From: Legionella maceachernii
Lineage (GTDB): Bacteria; Pseudomonadota; Gammaproteobacteria; Legionellales; Legionellaceae
Assembly (NCBI RefSeq): GCF_900167045.1
Contig: NZ_FUXJ01000004.1
Span: forward strand, 1 to 64,000
DNA length: 64,000 nt
Direction: 5' to 3'
Shown here: one piece after another, positions 44,003-53,419 of the stretch
Position numbering within the stretch: the first letter of the stretch is position 1
How the letters are laid out: the number at the start of each line of letters is the position of its first letter
Program-made: the position numbers and the translations under genes
The notes under the pieces: model-generated
The model's input: only the letters and a program-made list of their open reading frames with translations
Told to the model about the DNA's origin: nothing
Databases searched by the model: none

Positions 44003-45757
44003 ATGATAGAGTTTATTGACACCCTAAGAAAATCGGCTGTGTTTTCCTGTCTACAAGAAAATGAATTGCAAGATCTTGTCAGTAAATTCGAATTCATTCA
44101 TTTAAAGGCAGGAGAAATTCTTTTCTCAAGGGGAGATAAACCGGATTACATCTATCTTGTCGTGACTGGCAATGTTTCTAGCTATTTTATGAATAAAAAT
44201 AATCAGCCAGAAATTATCGGTAGTATTGAGCAGGGACAGATTGTAGGTGAAGCGGGAGTGCTTTCGGGTGAACCGCGTATGCTTACTGTGAAAGCAACAG
44301 CACCCTCAGAGCTGGCTCGACTACCGGCTGAGCAGTTTAATGCCTTATGCAGTAACAATCCAGTTATATTGCAAGAGACTACTAAAATTGTCATCAAGCG
44401 TTCTCAACGCACCATGAACCACATTGCTGATGAATCTGCTCAGCAATGGCATATTCTCATTCCTGTAAATCCTTACATTTTTATTCAGCAATTTTGCGTG
44501 AGGTTAAAAAATAATTTAATGAAATATCCCAATATATTCTTTTTTGAAAGCAATGACCTGGAAGCAATCAAGAAAGAGATCGCGAGTTTAGATGAGCACA
44601 AGAATCGAGTAATTTTAGTGATCACTTCAGCTGAGATTTTATCGGAGCTAATCCATTTAAATAAAATAAAAACAATTTACTTGTTAGCTGACAATCAAAT
44701 GGCCGCAAGTATAGATTCTAAAATTCTTGAAGTAATTAACAATAAAAAAAGTGAAATTTATGTGAAATCCGAACTAATTTTATTACACCCTGATCAAATT
44801 GAAAGACCTATTAATACAGGAACATGGCTTGAAAAGGCTTCTTTTTCCTTTCATTATCAAATTAAACAAAATCGAGATGCGGACTATCAGCGGTTATTAC
44901 GCTTTATGAATGGCACTGCTACGGTGCTTGTATTAGGGGGTGGTGGGGCAAAAGGGTGGTTTCATGTAGGGTTAATTAAAGCATTAACTGAGAAGGAAAT
45001 TGAAATTGATGGCATTGGTGGTGTTAGCGCAGGCGCAATTATTGGTGCGTGTTATTTAATCGATCCGGAGATTAAACAGATTGTTGATAAATTAAAGCAG
45101 ATTACGCGTGCATTTTACCGTATTACTAAGCTAACAAACTTAACTTGGCCTTTAGTGTCATTATTTAAACCGTCTAATGCAATGGCCTCATTGCAGGCTA
45201 TATTTCATGACATAAGGATAGAGGATTTATGGCGGCCCTTTTTCTGTGTAACAGCTAATTTATCTTTATGCTGCGAGTCTGTTCATTATCAGGGAGAACT
45301 TGCTCCTTTAATTATGGCGAGTAACTCGATTCCTGGGGTATTACCGCCATTTATTCTTAATGGTCAATTGCATTACGATGGTGGGTTAATTAACAATTTA
45401 CCCATCGATGTGATGCGAAATCGCATTGGCAATCAAAATAGAATTATCGCTTCTAGTCTTTCTACCAGCGGTACCGATAATACCCTCTATCAACTCCCTC
45501 AAAAAATTAATCTCATTCAGTTTTTAATGGCTCGGTTTGGAAAAAGTACAAAAAATTACCCGATAATCTGGGATAGTTTTATTAAAGCTTTTTTATTAGG
45601 TTCATCACTCAAGGAAAAACAAAACAGCGAATATGCAAATTGTTTAATAAATCCTGATTTAAGCAATTTTAGTATCTATTATTTAAGTAGGGAACAAGAA
45701 CAACGATTACTTCAATTAGGTTATGAAGAGGGATTAAGGTTAATCGAACGAATGTGA
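44003..45757 (+). CDS. Patatin-like phospholipase with N-terminal cyclic-nucleotide-binding domain
   Basis: A 584-residue protein of the NTE/RssA-like class. Residues about 10-130 form a cNMP-binding domain (IHLKAGEILFSRGDKPDYIYLV, quoted by its parts; GQIVGEAGVLSGEPR is the phosphate-binding cassette). A helical linker precedes the patatin domain (about 305-510): oxyanion loop VLGGGGAKGW near residue 312, GVSAG nucleophile Ser near 342 and the DGG catalytic Asp near 458. This suggests a phospholipase or lysophospholipase gated by cAMP or cGMP. Host or bacterial lipids may be targets; Legionella secretes many patatins. The next gene starts 10 bp later. Confidence 0.88.
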   Translation: MIEFIDTLRKSAVFSCLQENELQDLVSKFEFIHLKAGEILFSRGDKPDYIYLVVTGNVSSYFMNKNNQPEIIGSIEQGQIVGEAGVLSGEPRMLTVKATAPSELARLPAEQFNALCSNNPVILQETTKIVIKRSQRTMNHIADESAQQWHILIPVNPYIFIQQFCVRLKNNLMKYPNIFFFESNDLEAIKKEIASLDEHKNRVILVITSAEILSELIHLNKIKTIYLLADNQMAASIDSKILEVINNKKSEIYVKSELILLHPDQIERPINTGTWLEKASFSFHYQIKQNRDADYQRLLRFMNGTATVLVLGGGGAKGWFHVGLIKALTEKEIEIDGIGGVSAGAIIGACYLIDPEIKQIVDKLKQITRAFYRITKLTNLTWPLVSLFKPSNAMASLQAIFHDIRIEDLWRPFFCVTANLSLCCESVHYQGELAPLIMASNSIPGVLPPFILNGQLHYDGGLINNLPIDVMRNRIGNQNRIIASSLSTSGTDNTLYQLPQKINLIQFLMARFGKSTKNYPIIWDSFIKAFLLGSSLKEKQNSEYANCLINPDLSNFSIYYLSREQEQRLLQLGYEEGLRLIERM

Positions 45758-45766
45758 GAATTTACC

Positions 45767-46495
45767 ATGATAGGGATTAGCATTCTAAACGCTTACAATA
45801 AATTTTTGCACTGTTTAGGAAAGAAGGGTGTGTTTCAAGATACCCCTTATCCTGATGTACAAACTCATTTCCCGCAGGCAAAAATTCTTGAGGAAAATTA
45901 TTCGATTATTCATGATGAATATTTGCGCTATTTACAGCTTAGCTTACCATGTCCTAGTTTAATGCAATTGGGGCTATATGGAGGTAATAGGGCCAGTACT
46001 TTACCTTGGAATGACTTTCATGCTGAAAACAACAAGGAGGCAGATTGGACCACTGTTTTTTTAAAATTAGATAGCAAAATGGTTAGCAAGAATGTGGAAT
46101 ATTTCCCCCAAACAGCAGAGCTATTAAAGAACATGCCAAACGCCGTGAATGTTTTCTTTTCCCAGCTGGGGCCTCAGTCCAGTATTGAGCCGCATTATGG
46201 TTATATGAAAGGCTTTTTGCGTTATCATTTAGGCATTATTATCCCTAAAGAGAAGTTATGTTATTTAGAAGTTAACGGTATTTTATATTATTGGAAACCA
46301 GGGGAAAGCGTTGTTTTTGATGATATGTTTTTGCACGCCGCTTATAATAAAACAGATCAGGCAAGGGTAATTTTATTTATTGATTTTTATAGACCGCTTC
46401 CTTTCCCTTATGATTGGGTAAATCGAAAAATCGCCAATCTATTGATGAAGAATCAAGTTGTCAAAAGAGCTGAGAGAATAATAAATAGTTATTAG
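45767..46495 (+). CDS. Aspartyl/asparaginyl beta-hydroxylase family protein (second copy)
   Basis: A 242-residue cupin-fold hydroxylase related to the gene at 35543. It keeps SIEPHYGYMKGFLRYHLGI (first His ligand), VNGILYYWKPGESVVFDDMFLHAAY (second His) and ARVILFIDFYRPLPF (2-oxoglutarate Arg). Its N-terminal third is diverged. Ten bases separate it from the patatin stop, so the two are translated together; a lipid- or protein-modifying pair is possible. Substrate unknown. Confidence 0.85.
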   Translation: MIGISILNAYNKFLHCLGKKGVFQDTPYPDVQTHFPQAKILEENYSIIHDEYLRYLQLSLPCPSLMQLGLYGGNRASTLPWNDFHAENNKEADWTTVFLKLDSKMVSKNVEYFPQTAELLKNMPNAVNVFFSQLGPQSSIEPHYGYMKGFLRYHLGIIIPKEKLCYLEVNGILYYWKPGESVVFDDMFLHAAYNKTDQARVILFIDFYRPLPFPYDWVNRKIANLLMKNQVVKRAERIINSY

Positions 46496-46496
46496 C

Positions 46497-47759
46497 TTAT
46501 CCTGGTTCCTTAACCCAGAGTAATATTGCGCCTCCGATAATAAAAAAAGGTAATAGCACGGCCATCCCCAAGCGCTGACTATCAAAATAGGTGGTAAAAA
46601 TTCCGACCAATAAAGGGCCTAAAAAACTGGTGACCTTCCCCGTAAATGAGTAGAGGCCATACATGCGAGTGATTTCGTTTGGTTTCGCTAATCGAGCGAG
46701 AAAGGTTCGGCTGGCAGCCTGTACTGGTCCCACAAAAAGACCAAGTGTGGGGGCAGAGAACCAAAATAAGGTGCTGGATTTCACAGTCAATAAAAAGCAA
46801 AAAGTGATAAGCAAACCAAGCAAGGCAAGAAGAACTGTATTTTTTGAGCCGAGCCAATCATCAAGCCAAGCGAATAAGGCAGCTCCTATACCGGCTGAAA
46901 TATTCATGGTAATTCCAAATATGACAATATCCGTGACACTCAATCCGAAAGTCCCGGCTGCATAGATTCCACCTAAAGCAAATAACGTATTTAAACCATC
47001 CATATAAATAATACGTGCGATTAGAAAAAGAGAGAGATTTTTTTGTTGAGGCAACGTTTTAAGAGTTATTAAAAGCGCTTTGAGACCTTTTTTTACAGCA
47101 GATTTAATGGGTAAATAATTCGTATTTTGCGACTGCACAATCAAAAATAGAGGCAAACTAAAAATAATTAGCCAAACGACAACTAATAAAGCGATGGCAC
47201 GAATGTTTGCGGCATTTGCAGTATTGGAATCGAGGTGGCCGGCAATGAAAAAATACAAAGCGGCTAATAAACAAAAAATTCCCCCCAAATAACCGCAACC
47301 CCATCCCCATCCGGATATGCGACCAAGGTATGCTTTAGGTGCAATTTTAGGTAAAAAAGCATTGTAAAAAACGGTGCTTTCCTCTAAAGCAAAATTACTA
47401 ATAAAAATGCAAACTAGCGTCAAAGTAATGGAGTTTGGACTAGGGTATGCAAACCATAGGAGACCGGTTGTTATAATGCCTAAATAGGTAAAAAAGAATA
47501 ACCAGCGCTTGGAGTGTCCACCATAATCTGCGATAGCACCTAGAAAGGGACTGATGATGGCTATGAAAAAAGCAGAAGCTGAAATGGTATATCCCCACAA
47601 GGTAGTACCGTCAATGGTATTGGGGGCGATTTTTTCTGAGAAATAAGTTGCAAAAACAAAAGTAAGAATCACTACAAAATAGGATGAACTGGCAAAATCG
47701 TAGAGTGCCCAAGCAATAATGTCTTTGATTTTAGTCTTCTCTGCGGGCATCCTAATCAT
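46497..47759 (-). CDS. MFS transporter of the UMF1/Atg22 family
   Basis: A 420-residue permease with about twelve helices. The N-terminal IIAWALYDFASSSYFVVILTFVF and FFIAIISPFLGAIADYGGHSKRWLF match the UMF1/Atg22 group (vacuolar amino-acid efflux in yeast). Bacterial substrates are unknown; amino acids are likely in an amino-acid-fed organism. AAGGATTGGG precedes ATG 47759; ATG 47750 is also possible. It converges tail-to-tail on the hydroxylase gene with a 1-bp gap. Confidence 0.88.
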   Translation of the reverse strand: MIRMPAEKTKIKDIIAWALYDFASSSYFVVILTFVFATYFSEKIAPNTIDGTTLWGYTISASAFFIAIISPFLGAIADYGGHSKRWLFFFTYLGIITTGLLWFAYPSPNSITLTLVCIFISNFALEESTVFYNAFLPKIAPKAYLGRISGWGWGCGYLGGIFCLLAALYFFIAGHLDSNTANAANIRAIALLVVVWLIIFSLPLFLIVQSQNTNYLPIKSAVKKGLKALLITLKTLPQQKNLSLFLIARIIYMDGLNTLFALGGIYAAGTFGLSVTDIVIFGITMNISAGIGAALFAWLDDWLGSKNTVLLALLGLLITFCFLLTVKSSTLFWFSAPTLGLFVGPVQAASRTFLARLAKPNEITRMYGLYSFTGKVTSFLGPLLVGIFTTYFDSQRLGMAVLLPFFIIGGAILLWVKEPG

Positions 47760-47874
47760 TACCCAATCCTTTGCTTTGATTTCACTTTAGAGAATACCTC
47801 AAATTTAGTTATTGAATCTACTATGCATTCGACAATGATTATCTATACTAGTTAGTAAAACCAAGAGAATTATC

Positions 47875-49284
47875 ATGACTGATACAATTAAAATGGAATT
47901 TAAAAATAAATTACTTATCCTTGGGTTTGGCAGTATTGGGCAGGCAATTCTTCCTCTTTTATTTAAACATTTAAATCTTGCACCTTCTCAAGTCATTATT
48001 CTCTCTTCAGATTTAGAAGGGCTTCCAATCGCTGAAAAATTTGGTCTAAAAATAAAAGGCGTAACGGTTACAAAAGAAAATTATAGGGATTTATTGGCAA
48101 GTCATCTTCAGCAGGGGGATTTTTTATTAAATTTATCGGTAGGGATCTCCAGTCTTGATTTAATTCATTATTGTCAAGAGCATCATATTCTGTATTTAGA
48201 CACTTGCACCGAACCTTGGGCAGGCCAATACGTGGATAAATCCTTATCAACCTCGTTAAGGACTAACTATGCATTGCGGGAAGCCGTTTTACAGCAAGGA
48301 AAGAAGAACGGCCCTACCGCGATTCTTACTCATGGAGCTAATCCGGGCTTGGTATCTCACTTTGTAAAACAAGCATTATGCAATTTGGCATCAGATAATC
48401 ATTTGGATCTCAAAGGGGTTGATCAACATGATTTTTGGCCACGATTAGCACACGCACTAGGAATAAAAACAATCCATATTGCAGAACGTGATTCGCAAAT
48501 TTCAACGCAACCTAAAAAGCCCAATGAATTTGTAAATACTTGGTCTATTGATGGGTTAATTTCGGAAGCAAGTCAACCGGCCGAATTGGGATGGGGGACT
48601 CATGAAAATCATTGGCCTGAAGACGCTAAAAAACATCCATTTGGTTCCAACAGTGCAATCTATTTGAATCGTTCGGGTGCGGCAACAAGAGTACGAACCT
48701 GGACCCCTTCTTATGGGTCTTTCAATGGATTTTTAATTACCCATGCTGAAGCGATCTCGATTGCTGATTATCTTACTCTCAAACAAGATAATAGGGTTTC
48801 CTATCGCCCTACGGTTTATTATGCCTATCATCCTTGTCCCGATACTATTCTTTCTTTGCACGAATTAGAAGGGAAAGAGGGGGTGCTCCAAGTACGAAAA
48901 CGATTTCTTTTAAACGATATTACCGAAGGAGCTGACGAGCTTGGGGTGCTGTTAATGGGAAATAAAAAAGGTGCGTATTGGTTTGGTTCACAGTTGTCCA
49001 TAAAAGAAGCGCGCGAATTAGTTCCTTTTAACAATGCGACGAGTTTACAAGTGGTTGCTGGAGTATTGGCGGGAGTAATGTGGGGAATCCAAAATCCAGC
49101 GCGAGGAGTGGTTGAACCTGAACAGATGGATCATAATTTTGTACTCAAATGGGCTCTCCCCTATTTAGGAAAAGTAGCCGGCTATTATACTGATTGGACG
49201 CCGTTGCAAGATCGATCTACCCTTTTTTCCCCTAATTTGGATCATCAGGACCCTTGGCAATTTATTAACTTCCGTGTGTGTTAA
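47875..49284 (+). CDS. Homospermidine synthase
   Basis: A 469-residue NAD-dependent enzyme making sym-homospermidine from putrescine or spermidine. The N-terminal Rossmann motif LLILGFGSIGQAILPL and the family segments LDTCTEPWAGQYVD, ILTHGANPGLVSHFVKQAL and FGSNSAIYLNRSGAATRVRTW are clear. Legionella are unusual among gammaproteobacteria in carrying this polyamine enzyme, which supports the taxonomic reading. Single gene, divergent from the MFS gene. Confidence 0.93.
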   Translation: MTDTIKMEFKNKLLILGFGSIGQAILPLLFKHLNLAPSQVIILSSDLEGLPIAEKFGLKIKGVTVTKENYRDLLASHLQQGDFLLNLSVGISSLDLIHYCQEHHILYLDTCTEPWAGQYVDKSLSTSLRTNYALREAVLQQGKKNGPTAILTHGANPGLVSHFVKQALCNLASDNHLDLKGVDQHDFWPRLAHALGIKTIHIAERDSQISTQPKKPNEFVNTWSIDGLISEASQPAELGWGTHENHWPEDAKKHPFGSNSAIYLNRSGAATRVRTWTPSYGSFNGFLITHAEAISIADYLTLKQDNRVSYRPTVYYAYHPCPDTILSLHELEGKEGVLQVRKRFLLNDITEGADELGVLLMGNKKGAYWFGSQLSIKEARELVPFNNATSLQVVAGVLAGVMWGIQNPARGVVEPEQMDHNFVLKWALPYLGKVAGYYTDWTPLQDRSTLFSPNLDHQDPWQFINFRVC

Positions 49285-49360
49285 GTAAAGTAAGCGCTTG
49301 AGCTGTTTGTAAACGTATATTCAGGGTATTTTATGAGTAATTCGGGCATGACTTATTATC

Positions 49361-49561
49361 CTAATATTTCGTTACACTGTCACTTGCAGGAAAGGTTTCT
49401 TTTAAAGCCTCATCTAATGATCTTTCTTTTTTAATTTTTCGACGTCTGGTCGTCATTTTTGATTTTGATTTTTCGTCTCGTAGGGCTTGATGCTTTGAGA
49501 TTCTTGAATGTTGTTTTAGAGGATCATGACGATCGGATTTTGTATTATGGTGAATATTCAT
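49361..49561 (-). CDS. Small 66-residue basic protein with ETFPASD motif
   Basis: Highly basic (TRRRKIKKERS) and His-rich at the N-terminus, ending with LDEALKETFPASDSV. The LDxAL-ETFPASD ending occurs in many small proteobacterial proteins of unknown function. A strong GAGGGGG site precedes ATG 49561. It is 16 bp after the amidotransferase gene stop and is probably the last gene of a three-gene unit. Confidence 0.75.
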   Translation of the reverse strand: MNIHHNTKSDRHDPLKQHSRISKHQALRDEKSKSKMTTRRRKIKKERSLDEALKETFPASDSVTKY

Positions 49562-49577
49562 AAAACCCCCTCAGGTG

Positions 49578-50495
49578 TTAAAGATTAATGTCTTGTGATG
49601 TAATTTGGATTTCTCCCTCCTTATGTCGAGCAACGATTAATGTGTATTCGGGAACCTCTAACCAGGTTGTTGCATCTTCGGTTAAGGGTTCAGAGGAAAT
49701 AATAATGCTCGCTTTTGTGTCGCCTCCTTTCATCCGATATTCTTTCTCATAAAGTCCATAAGATTCGCCATAGGTGTACCAAAGCGAATGATAGGCCGCA
49801 TGTGTTGAAGGCTGGGATTCCGATGAGAACCAGCCGTAATCTAAAACCAAGCGAGTAGCTGCAATAAATTTGCCATTGGTAATAAATAAATTAACCGGAG
49901 AGTTAATGCGAATTTTATTTTTCTTTCTTACAAATTGTAAGATGTTAATTGTTTCGAATACGGCACTAATGATCTCTTTAGTTTCGTAGTCATTCTGCGA
50001 TTGAGCAAGCTGTGATAACAGCAAGTAATAAATCCATTCGCTATCGGTTGTGCCTTTAATTTCTTTTTTATATTGCTCATCAATAAATTCTAATAAGTCA
50101 TAACGCATGAGTTTAAAATCATACAATGCTCCATTATGCGCAAGAATCAAGTTAGTTTCAGGCAGAGAAAATGGATGAACATTTTGAATGCCAATCACTT
50201 GTTTGTCATTATAGGCGACTCCTCGCAAGTGAGCCAAAAGACAATGAGGAGTAATTTTTGAAGATAAATTACGGAGGTTTTCGTCGTAAAAAGGAAGGTA
50301 TGGCGTTTTATAAAGAAATGGAAAATCGGGATTATGAGATTCGGTATTCCATGCTGCCATACCAAAACCTGCTAAATTTAATAAATGCGTCATGTAAATG
50401 GGGTGATAACTCTGCTTAATGAACGAGTTATCCGGCTTGTATAAAAGCTCTTCAATCAAAATGGGTTTTCCAAGGTAAGATAGAATTCTGCACAT
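49578..50495 (-). CDS. Class II glutamine amidotransferase
   Basis: A 305-residue N-terminal-nucleophile amidotransferase domain protein: Cys2 (MCRILSYLGKP) is the nucleophile after Met removal, with HLRGVAYND, VHPFSLPETNLILAHNGALYDF (quoted in parts) and TTDSEWIYYLLL being the glutamine-binding blocks of the YafJ/Gn-AT-II group. There is no second synthetase domain, so the acceptor partner is unknown. It starts 6 bp after the stop of the double cNMP-binding gene, suggesting that a cyclic-nucleotide signal and this amidotransferase act together (inference). Confidence 0.88.
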   Translation of the reverse strand: MCRILSYLGKPILIEELLYKPDNSFIKQSYHPIYMTHLLNLAGFGMAAWNTESHNPDFPFLYKTPYLPFYDENLRNLSSKITPHCLLAHLRGVAYNDKQVIGIQNVHPFSLPETNLILAHNGALYDFKLMRYDLLEFIDEQYKKEIKGTTDSEWIYYLLLSQLAQSQNDYETKEIISAVFETINILQFVRKKNKIRINSPVNLFITNGKFIAATRLVLDYGWFSSESQPSTHAAYHSLWYTYGESYGLYEKEYRMKGGDTKASIIISSEPLTEDATTWLEVPEYTLIVARHKEGEIQITSQDINL

Positions 50496-50501
50496 AGCAT
50501 T

Positions 50502-51527
50502 TTACCTGTTGTAATTTTCGATTTGTAATCTCGAATCCAATTTATCAACAGAACGTTGTAATGCCACGACCGATTTACAAATCAAATGATAAAGTTTATA
50601 CCACAGCAAAGGTTGAATAACCTCAATGGATTTTAAATGCATCTCATTCATTTTTAATAAAATTGATTTCTCGCAAGTGATAAAAGTAATTGCAAAAGGG
50701 TTGCTCTCAAGACATAGATTGGCTAACAACGTGTAAGGACCTATTACGGATAATTTTGCAAGCCTATTGCTTTTCATAATGCTTGATTGAATAGCACCCC
50801 GAATTACAATGTAACAAGTGGTATTTTTCTCAGTCTCAGAAATAATCTTACAATTTTTAGGAGCGTCTAAAAGCTGACAGTGTTTAAATAAATTCTCCCA
50901 CTCCTCCTTGTCAAAATAATTAAAATTCGTGATCAGCATTTCTTTATATTTCTCACTTTTATCGGGAAGCAATATACTGGGTTTATTGATGGAATGGATC
51001 ACTCTGCCATAGAGCGATAATTTTGACATATCAGAATCGGCTATGTATTCACTGACTTTCTCATGTAAACTTTTAAGGTGGTTGCAGACTTGATGGGTGA
51101 TGGCCCTTGTAATTTTGTAATTAAGAATAGGAGAGATTAAGGAGACCATTTTTAAATAAATTTTTGATATGAATAAGCAAGTGACATTCTCATTCGTAAT
51201 GAAAGAAGTATGAGAGGGTTCATTGACTATGTAACTAATTACTCCTAAAAAGCTCCCTGGTGATAAAACGCCTAAATGAAACTTATTTTTATCAAGAATT
51301 TTTTCCGTTACGCTGACGGTTCCTTCTAGGATAATAAAAATTCCATCAGATTTTTTACCCTGTTTAATAACAATTTCACTGGCTGAGTAGCTAATAATTT
51401 GGCTGTAATTAAGCAGTGATAAAATTTCATCTTTGTTTAAAAATTTATTCAGAGTAAAGTTATCGGAATCATAAATCCATTTTACATATCTGTCTGTGCT
51501 TTTATCTTGATTTACTTTCTCAATCAT
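50502..51527 (-). CDS. Protein with two cyclic-nucleotide-binding domains
   Basis: A 341-residue soluble protein built from two cNMP-binding-like barrels. The first (residues about 35-150) has ASEIVIKQGKKSDGIFIILEG and LSPGSFLGVISYI; the second (about 215-325) has KNCKIISETEKNTTCYIVIRG and IGPYTLLANLCL. The phosphate cassette of both is degenerate: the usual Arg is missing, so cNMP binding may be lost in part. No HTH or output domain is present. It opens a three-gene unit with the amidotransferase and a small basic protein. Confidence 0.8.
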   Translation of the reverse strand: MIEKVNQDKSTDRYVKWIYDSDNFTLNKFLNKDEILSLLNYSQIISYSASEIVIKQGKKSDGIFIILEGTVSVTEKILDKNKFHLGVLSPGSFLGVISYIVNEPSHTSFITNENVTCLFISKIYLKMVSLISPILNYKITRAITHQVCNHLKSLHEKVSEYIADSDMSKLSLYGRVIHSINKPSILLPDKSEKYKEMLITNFNYFDKEEWENLFKHCQLLDAPKNCKIISETEKNTTCYIVIRGAIQSSIMKSNRLAKLSVIGPYTLLANLCLESNPFAITFITCEKSILLKMNEMHLKSIEVIQPLLWYKLYHLICKSVVALQRSVDKLDSRLQIENYNR

Positions 51528-51925
51528 TTTCTTCCTTTAAAACAATATCTGTAAAATTTATCACATTAACATATGCTATATTTTTACAGTATAACCCATT
51601 ATAAAAATTATGTTATTTAACACGAAAAAAACCAATGTTTAATTGGCTTATTAAATGACTCGTTAAAATAGGGATATTTATCATGATGAAATCGAATTCC
51701 AATCAAATTGCGTACAAACTTAGTGATATAAAAAAACGCGCTAAGCAATCGCTTGATAAAGGTGCTGTCACTGAGAATTATCCGCTCGATTAGATCTCGC
51801 CTGCAAACATCTAAATGTCGCATTTGAACTGAAATTATGTGTGTATTACGCTATCGTCATCATCAAATTATTGCATCTGGTATTGACAGGCCTCAAGTAA
51901 TTCGCACTCATGCGTGATGAAATCG
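51528..51925. other. Gap holding a ferritin-like pseudogene
   Basis: About 400 bp between two leftward genes. The first 150 bp are very AT-rich and must carry the promoter of the double cNMP-binding gene; the remainder is the ferritin-like relic on the opposite strand. Confidence 0.6.
51683..51917 (+). pseudogene. Relic of a bacterioferritin/ferritin-like domain protein
   Basis: ATG 51683, with AGGGAT upstream, begins a frame reading SDIKKRAKQSLDKGAVTENYPLD, then a TAG. In the next frames come LACKHLNVAFELKL and, after a one-base shift, CVLRYRHHQIIASGID with PQVIRTHA. Joined, this follows the N-terminal half of ferritin-like proteins (K-x-S-L-x-x-GAVTE-Y, then LNEAL-x-ELVCVLRY-RH). A stop and a frameshift kill it, and the C-terminal half is missing. 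Confidence 0.65.
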
Positions 51926-52483
51926 TCATGCGGAAAGATGAGTGTAGAACTCTAAAAACTTTTGCAAATCCTGTTGTGTCATTCTCGTTATTCCATATCG
52001 AGCTTTCCAAATTTTTTTAATAACCAGAGGAACACGGCTTCGTGTTGCCTTAAGTGCAATTGCCCAAAGATGTGCTATAAATGCACATCCTTTGGTTTTG
52101 CAGTCAATATCCAGCAAGTACAGAGCACTTTTAAAGCGCCTAAGATTGTCTTTTTTTAACAACAATGCGGTTCTAGAATTAGGTTTCAATAGATTTTTTT
52201 TAGCTAATCTCTTTTTTATTAGTCGATGAAACTGGAACGAATCTTTTCGATGGCGGCCATAGCTTTGATTAATTGATTTAAAATGAATTTCGAGTGGAGA
52301 ATTTTTCCAGGCAAGCTTCTCTATTGCCTGAAAAATCGCATCAATATCTGTTTCTAAATCAGTAACGGCTATTTCTTTGGGATAAATTAAATAGTCTAAG
52401 TTATCATCCAAAAGCATGTATTGAATGACTGGAGGCTTTTTTTCTCCACGAGTAACCCAGCGAATCGCGGCTATATTAGGCAT
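51926..52483 (-). CDS. Unknown basic 185-residue protein
   Basis: A soluble, Lys/Arg-rich protein with no signal peptide. Its N-terminal part (IAAIRWVTRGEKKPPVIQYML, quoted as two short stretches) is beta-like; the rest is helical with basic residues (RLIKKRLAKKNLL). I recognise no domain. Its length, intact frame and separation of 31 bp from the next gene upstream support a real gene. A nucleic-acid-binding role is possible from charge only. Confidence 0.6.
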   Translation of the reverse strand: MPNIAAIRWVTRGEKKPPVIQYMLLDDNLDYLIYPKEIAVTDLETDIDAIFQAIEKLAWKNSPLEIHFKSINQSYGRHRKDSFQFHRLIKKRLAKKNLLKPNSRTALLLKKDNLRRFKSALYLLDIDCKTKGCAFIAHLWAIALKATRSRVPLVIKKIWKARYGITRMTQQDLQKFLEFYTHLSA

Positions 52484-52514
52484 AATGCACTCTGAGTGTC
52501 GTTATACTATTAGT

Positions 52515-53026
52515 TTAGTCATGGAGGCATTTTTTATGTTTCGGGTGAGATTTATGAGCAATGTAGATTATTTTTTTTACTTCAGCAACGATATTACCGT
52601 CTGAATCCATAATGGATACAATAAACTCTGTTTCGGTTTTACCGTGTTGAATAACCTCTTGTCGAATTTTTTCAAGTTGATGGGGTGATATTTGAAATGT
52701 GGCATAAACTACCCCTTTGGCAGGCACTTTATAGCGTATTGATGCGGATTTATCCCAAACAATATAGCTTTTTCCTAATAAATTCAGCAACATGAGCATA
52801 TAGAAAGGGTCTGTCATTGAGTATAAAGAGCCACCAAAATGAGTCCCCACGTAATTTTATTCCAAAAGCGCATCTTCATTTGCACGACCACTTCGGAACA
52901 ATCTGCATTAAACTGTTTGACACGGATTCCTGCACCTAAAAAAGGGGGCCAAAATTTCATTAACTTTAATAATAAAGAAAACTTCATCACACTTTTCTCA
53001 ATGAATACTTCACTCAAATGTGACAT
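52515..53026 (-). pseudogene. DUF4442 (hotdog thioesterase-like) gene broken by a frameshift
   Basis: The first part (53026 to about 52850) reads KFWPPFLGAGIRVKQF and MKMRFWNK; the second part, in another frame (52850 to 52515), continues as VGTHFGGSLYSMTDPFYMLM, SYIVWDKSASIRYK and ATFQISPHQLEKIRQEV. Together they make a full DUF4442 protein of hotdog fold, about 170 residues. The break lies at 52855-52858, where four A (minus strand) stand in place of the five that would restore AAT-TAC-GTG. It is a one-base deletion in a homopolymer: either real inactivation or a sequencing error. Confidence 0.85.
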
Positions 53027-53419
53027 TCATGAATAATTTAAGCAACCACATTATGCATACGCGGCGAGAAAGTCTAGGTTTAATAATAGGAGTTTATTGA
53101 CAATTAATTGGTGATCCGATGTACTGCTGTTGGATGACTACTTTGATGAGAAGAGGTACTGTGTCACTTTCATCAGTCAGGAAAGTGAATCGGTTTCAAA
53201 TCCAATTTTCCTAATCAATGCGATTTTGGATTAAATTCGTATAAAACCAATTTATTTGGTTACTGGAAAGTTTTACATTGTAGAATACAAAAATAATGGG
53301 CTTGTTTATACACTAGTTTTTGGCTGAGAGTAGGAATGGGGATAAGCCCTCAACAGAAGGATTGAAAAATTAGTAATACAATAACCCAAGAAACGGCATG
53401 GAAAACACTCTTAGGTACA
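53027..53419. other. Gene-free gap before the GT87-like gene
   Basis: About 390 bp without a gene. A 7-bp inverted repeat (CACTTTC...GAAAGTG) near 53163 is the only structure noted; the right end carries the possible early start of the GT87-like gene. Confidence 0.45.

Noticed and set aside
51617-51823. Leftward 68-codon frame
   Set aside because: It is the shadow of the ferritin-like relic on the plus strand, which has better family agreement.
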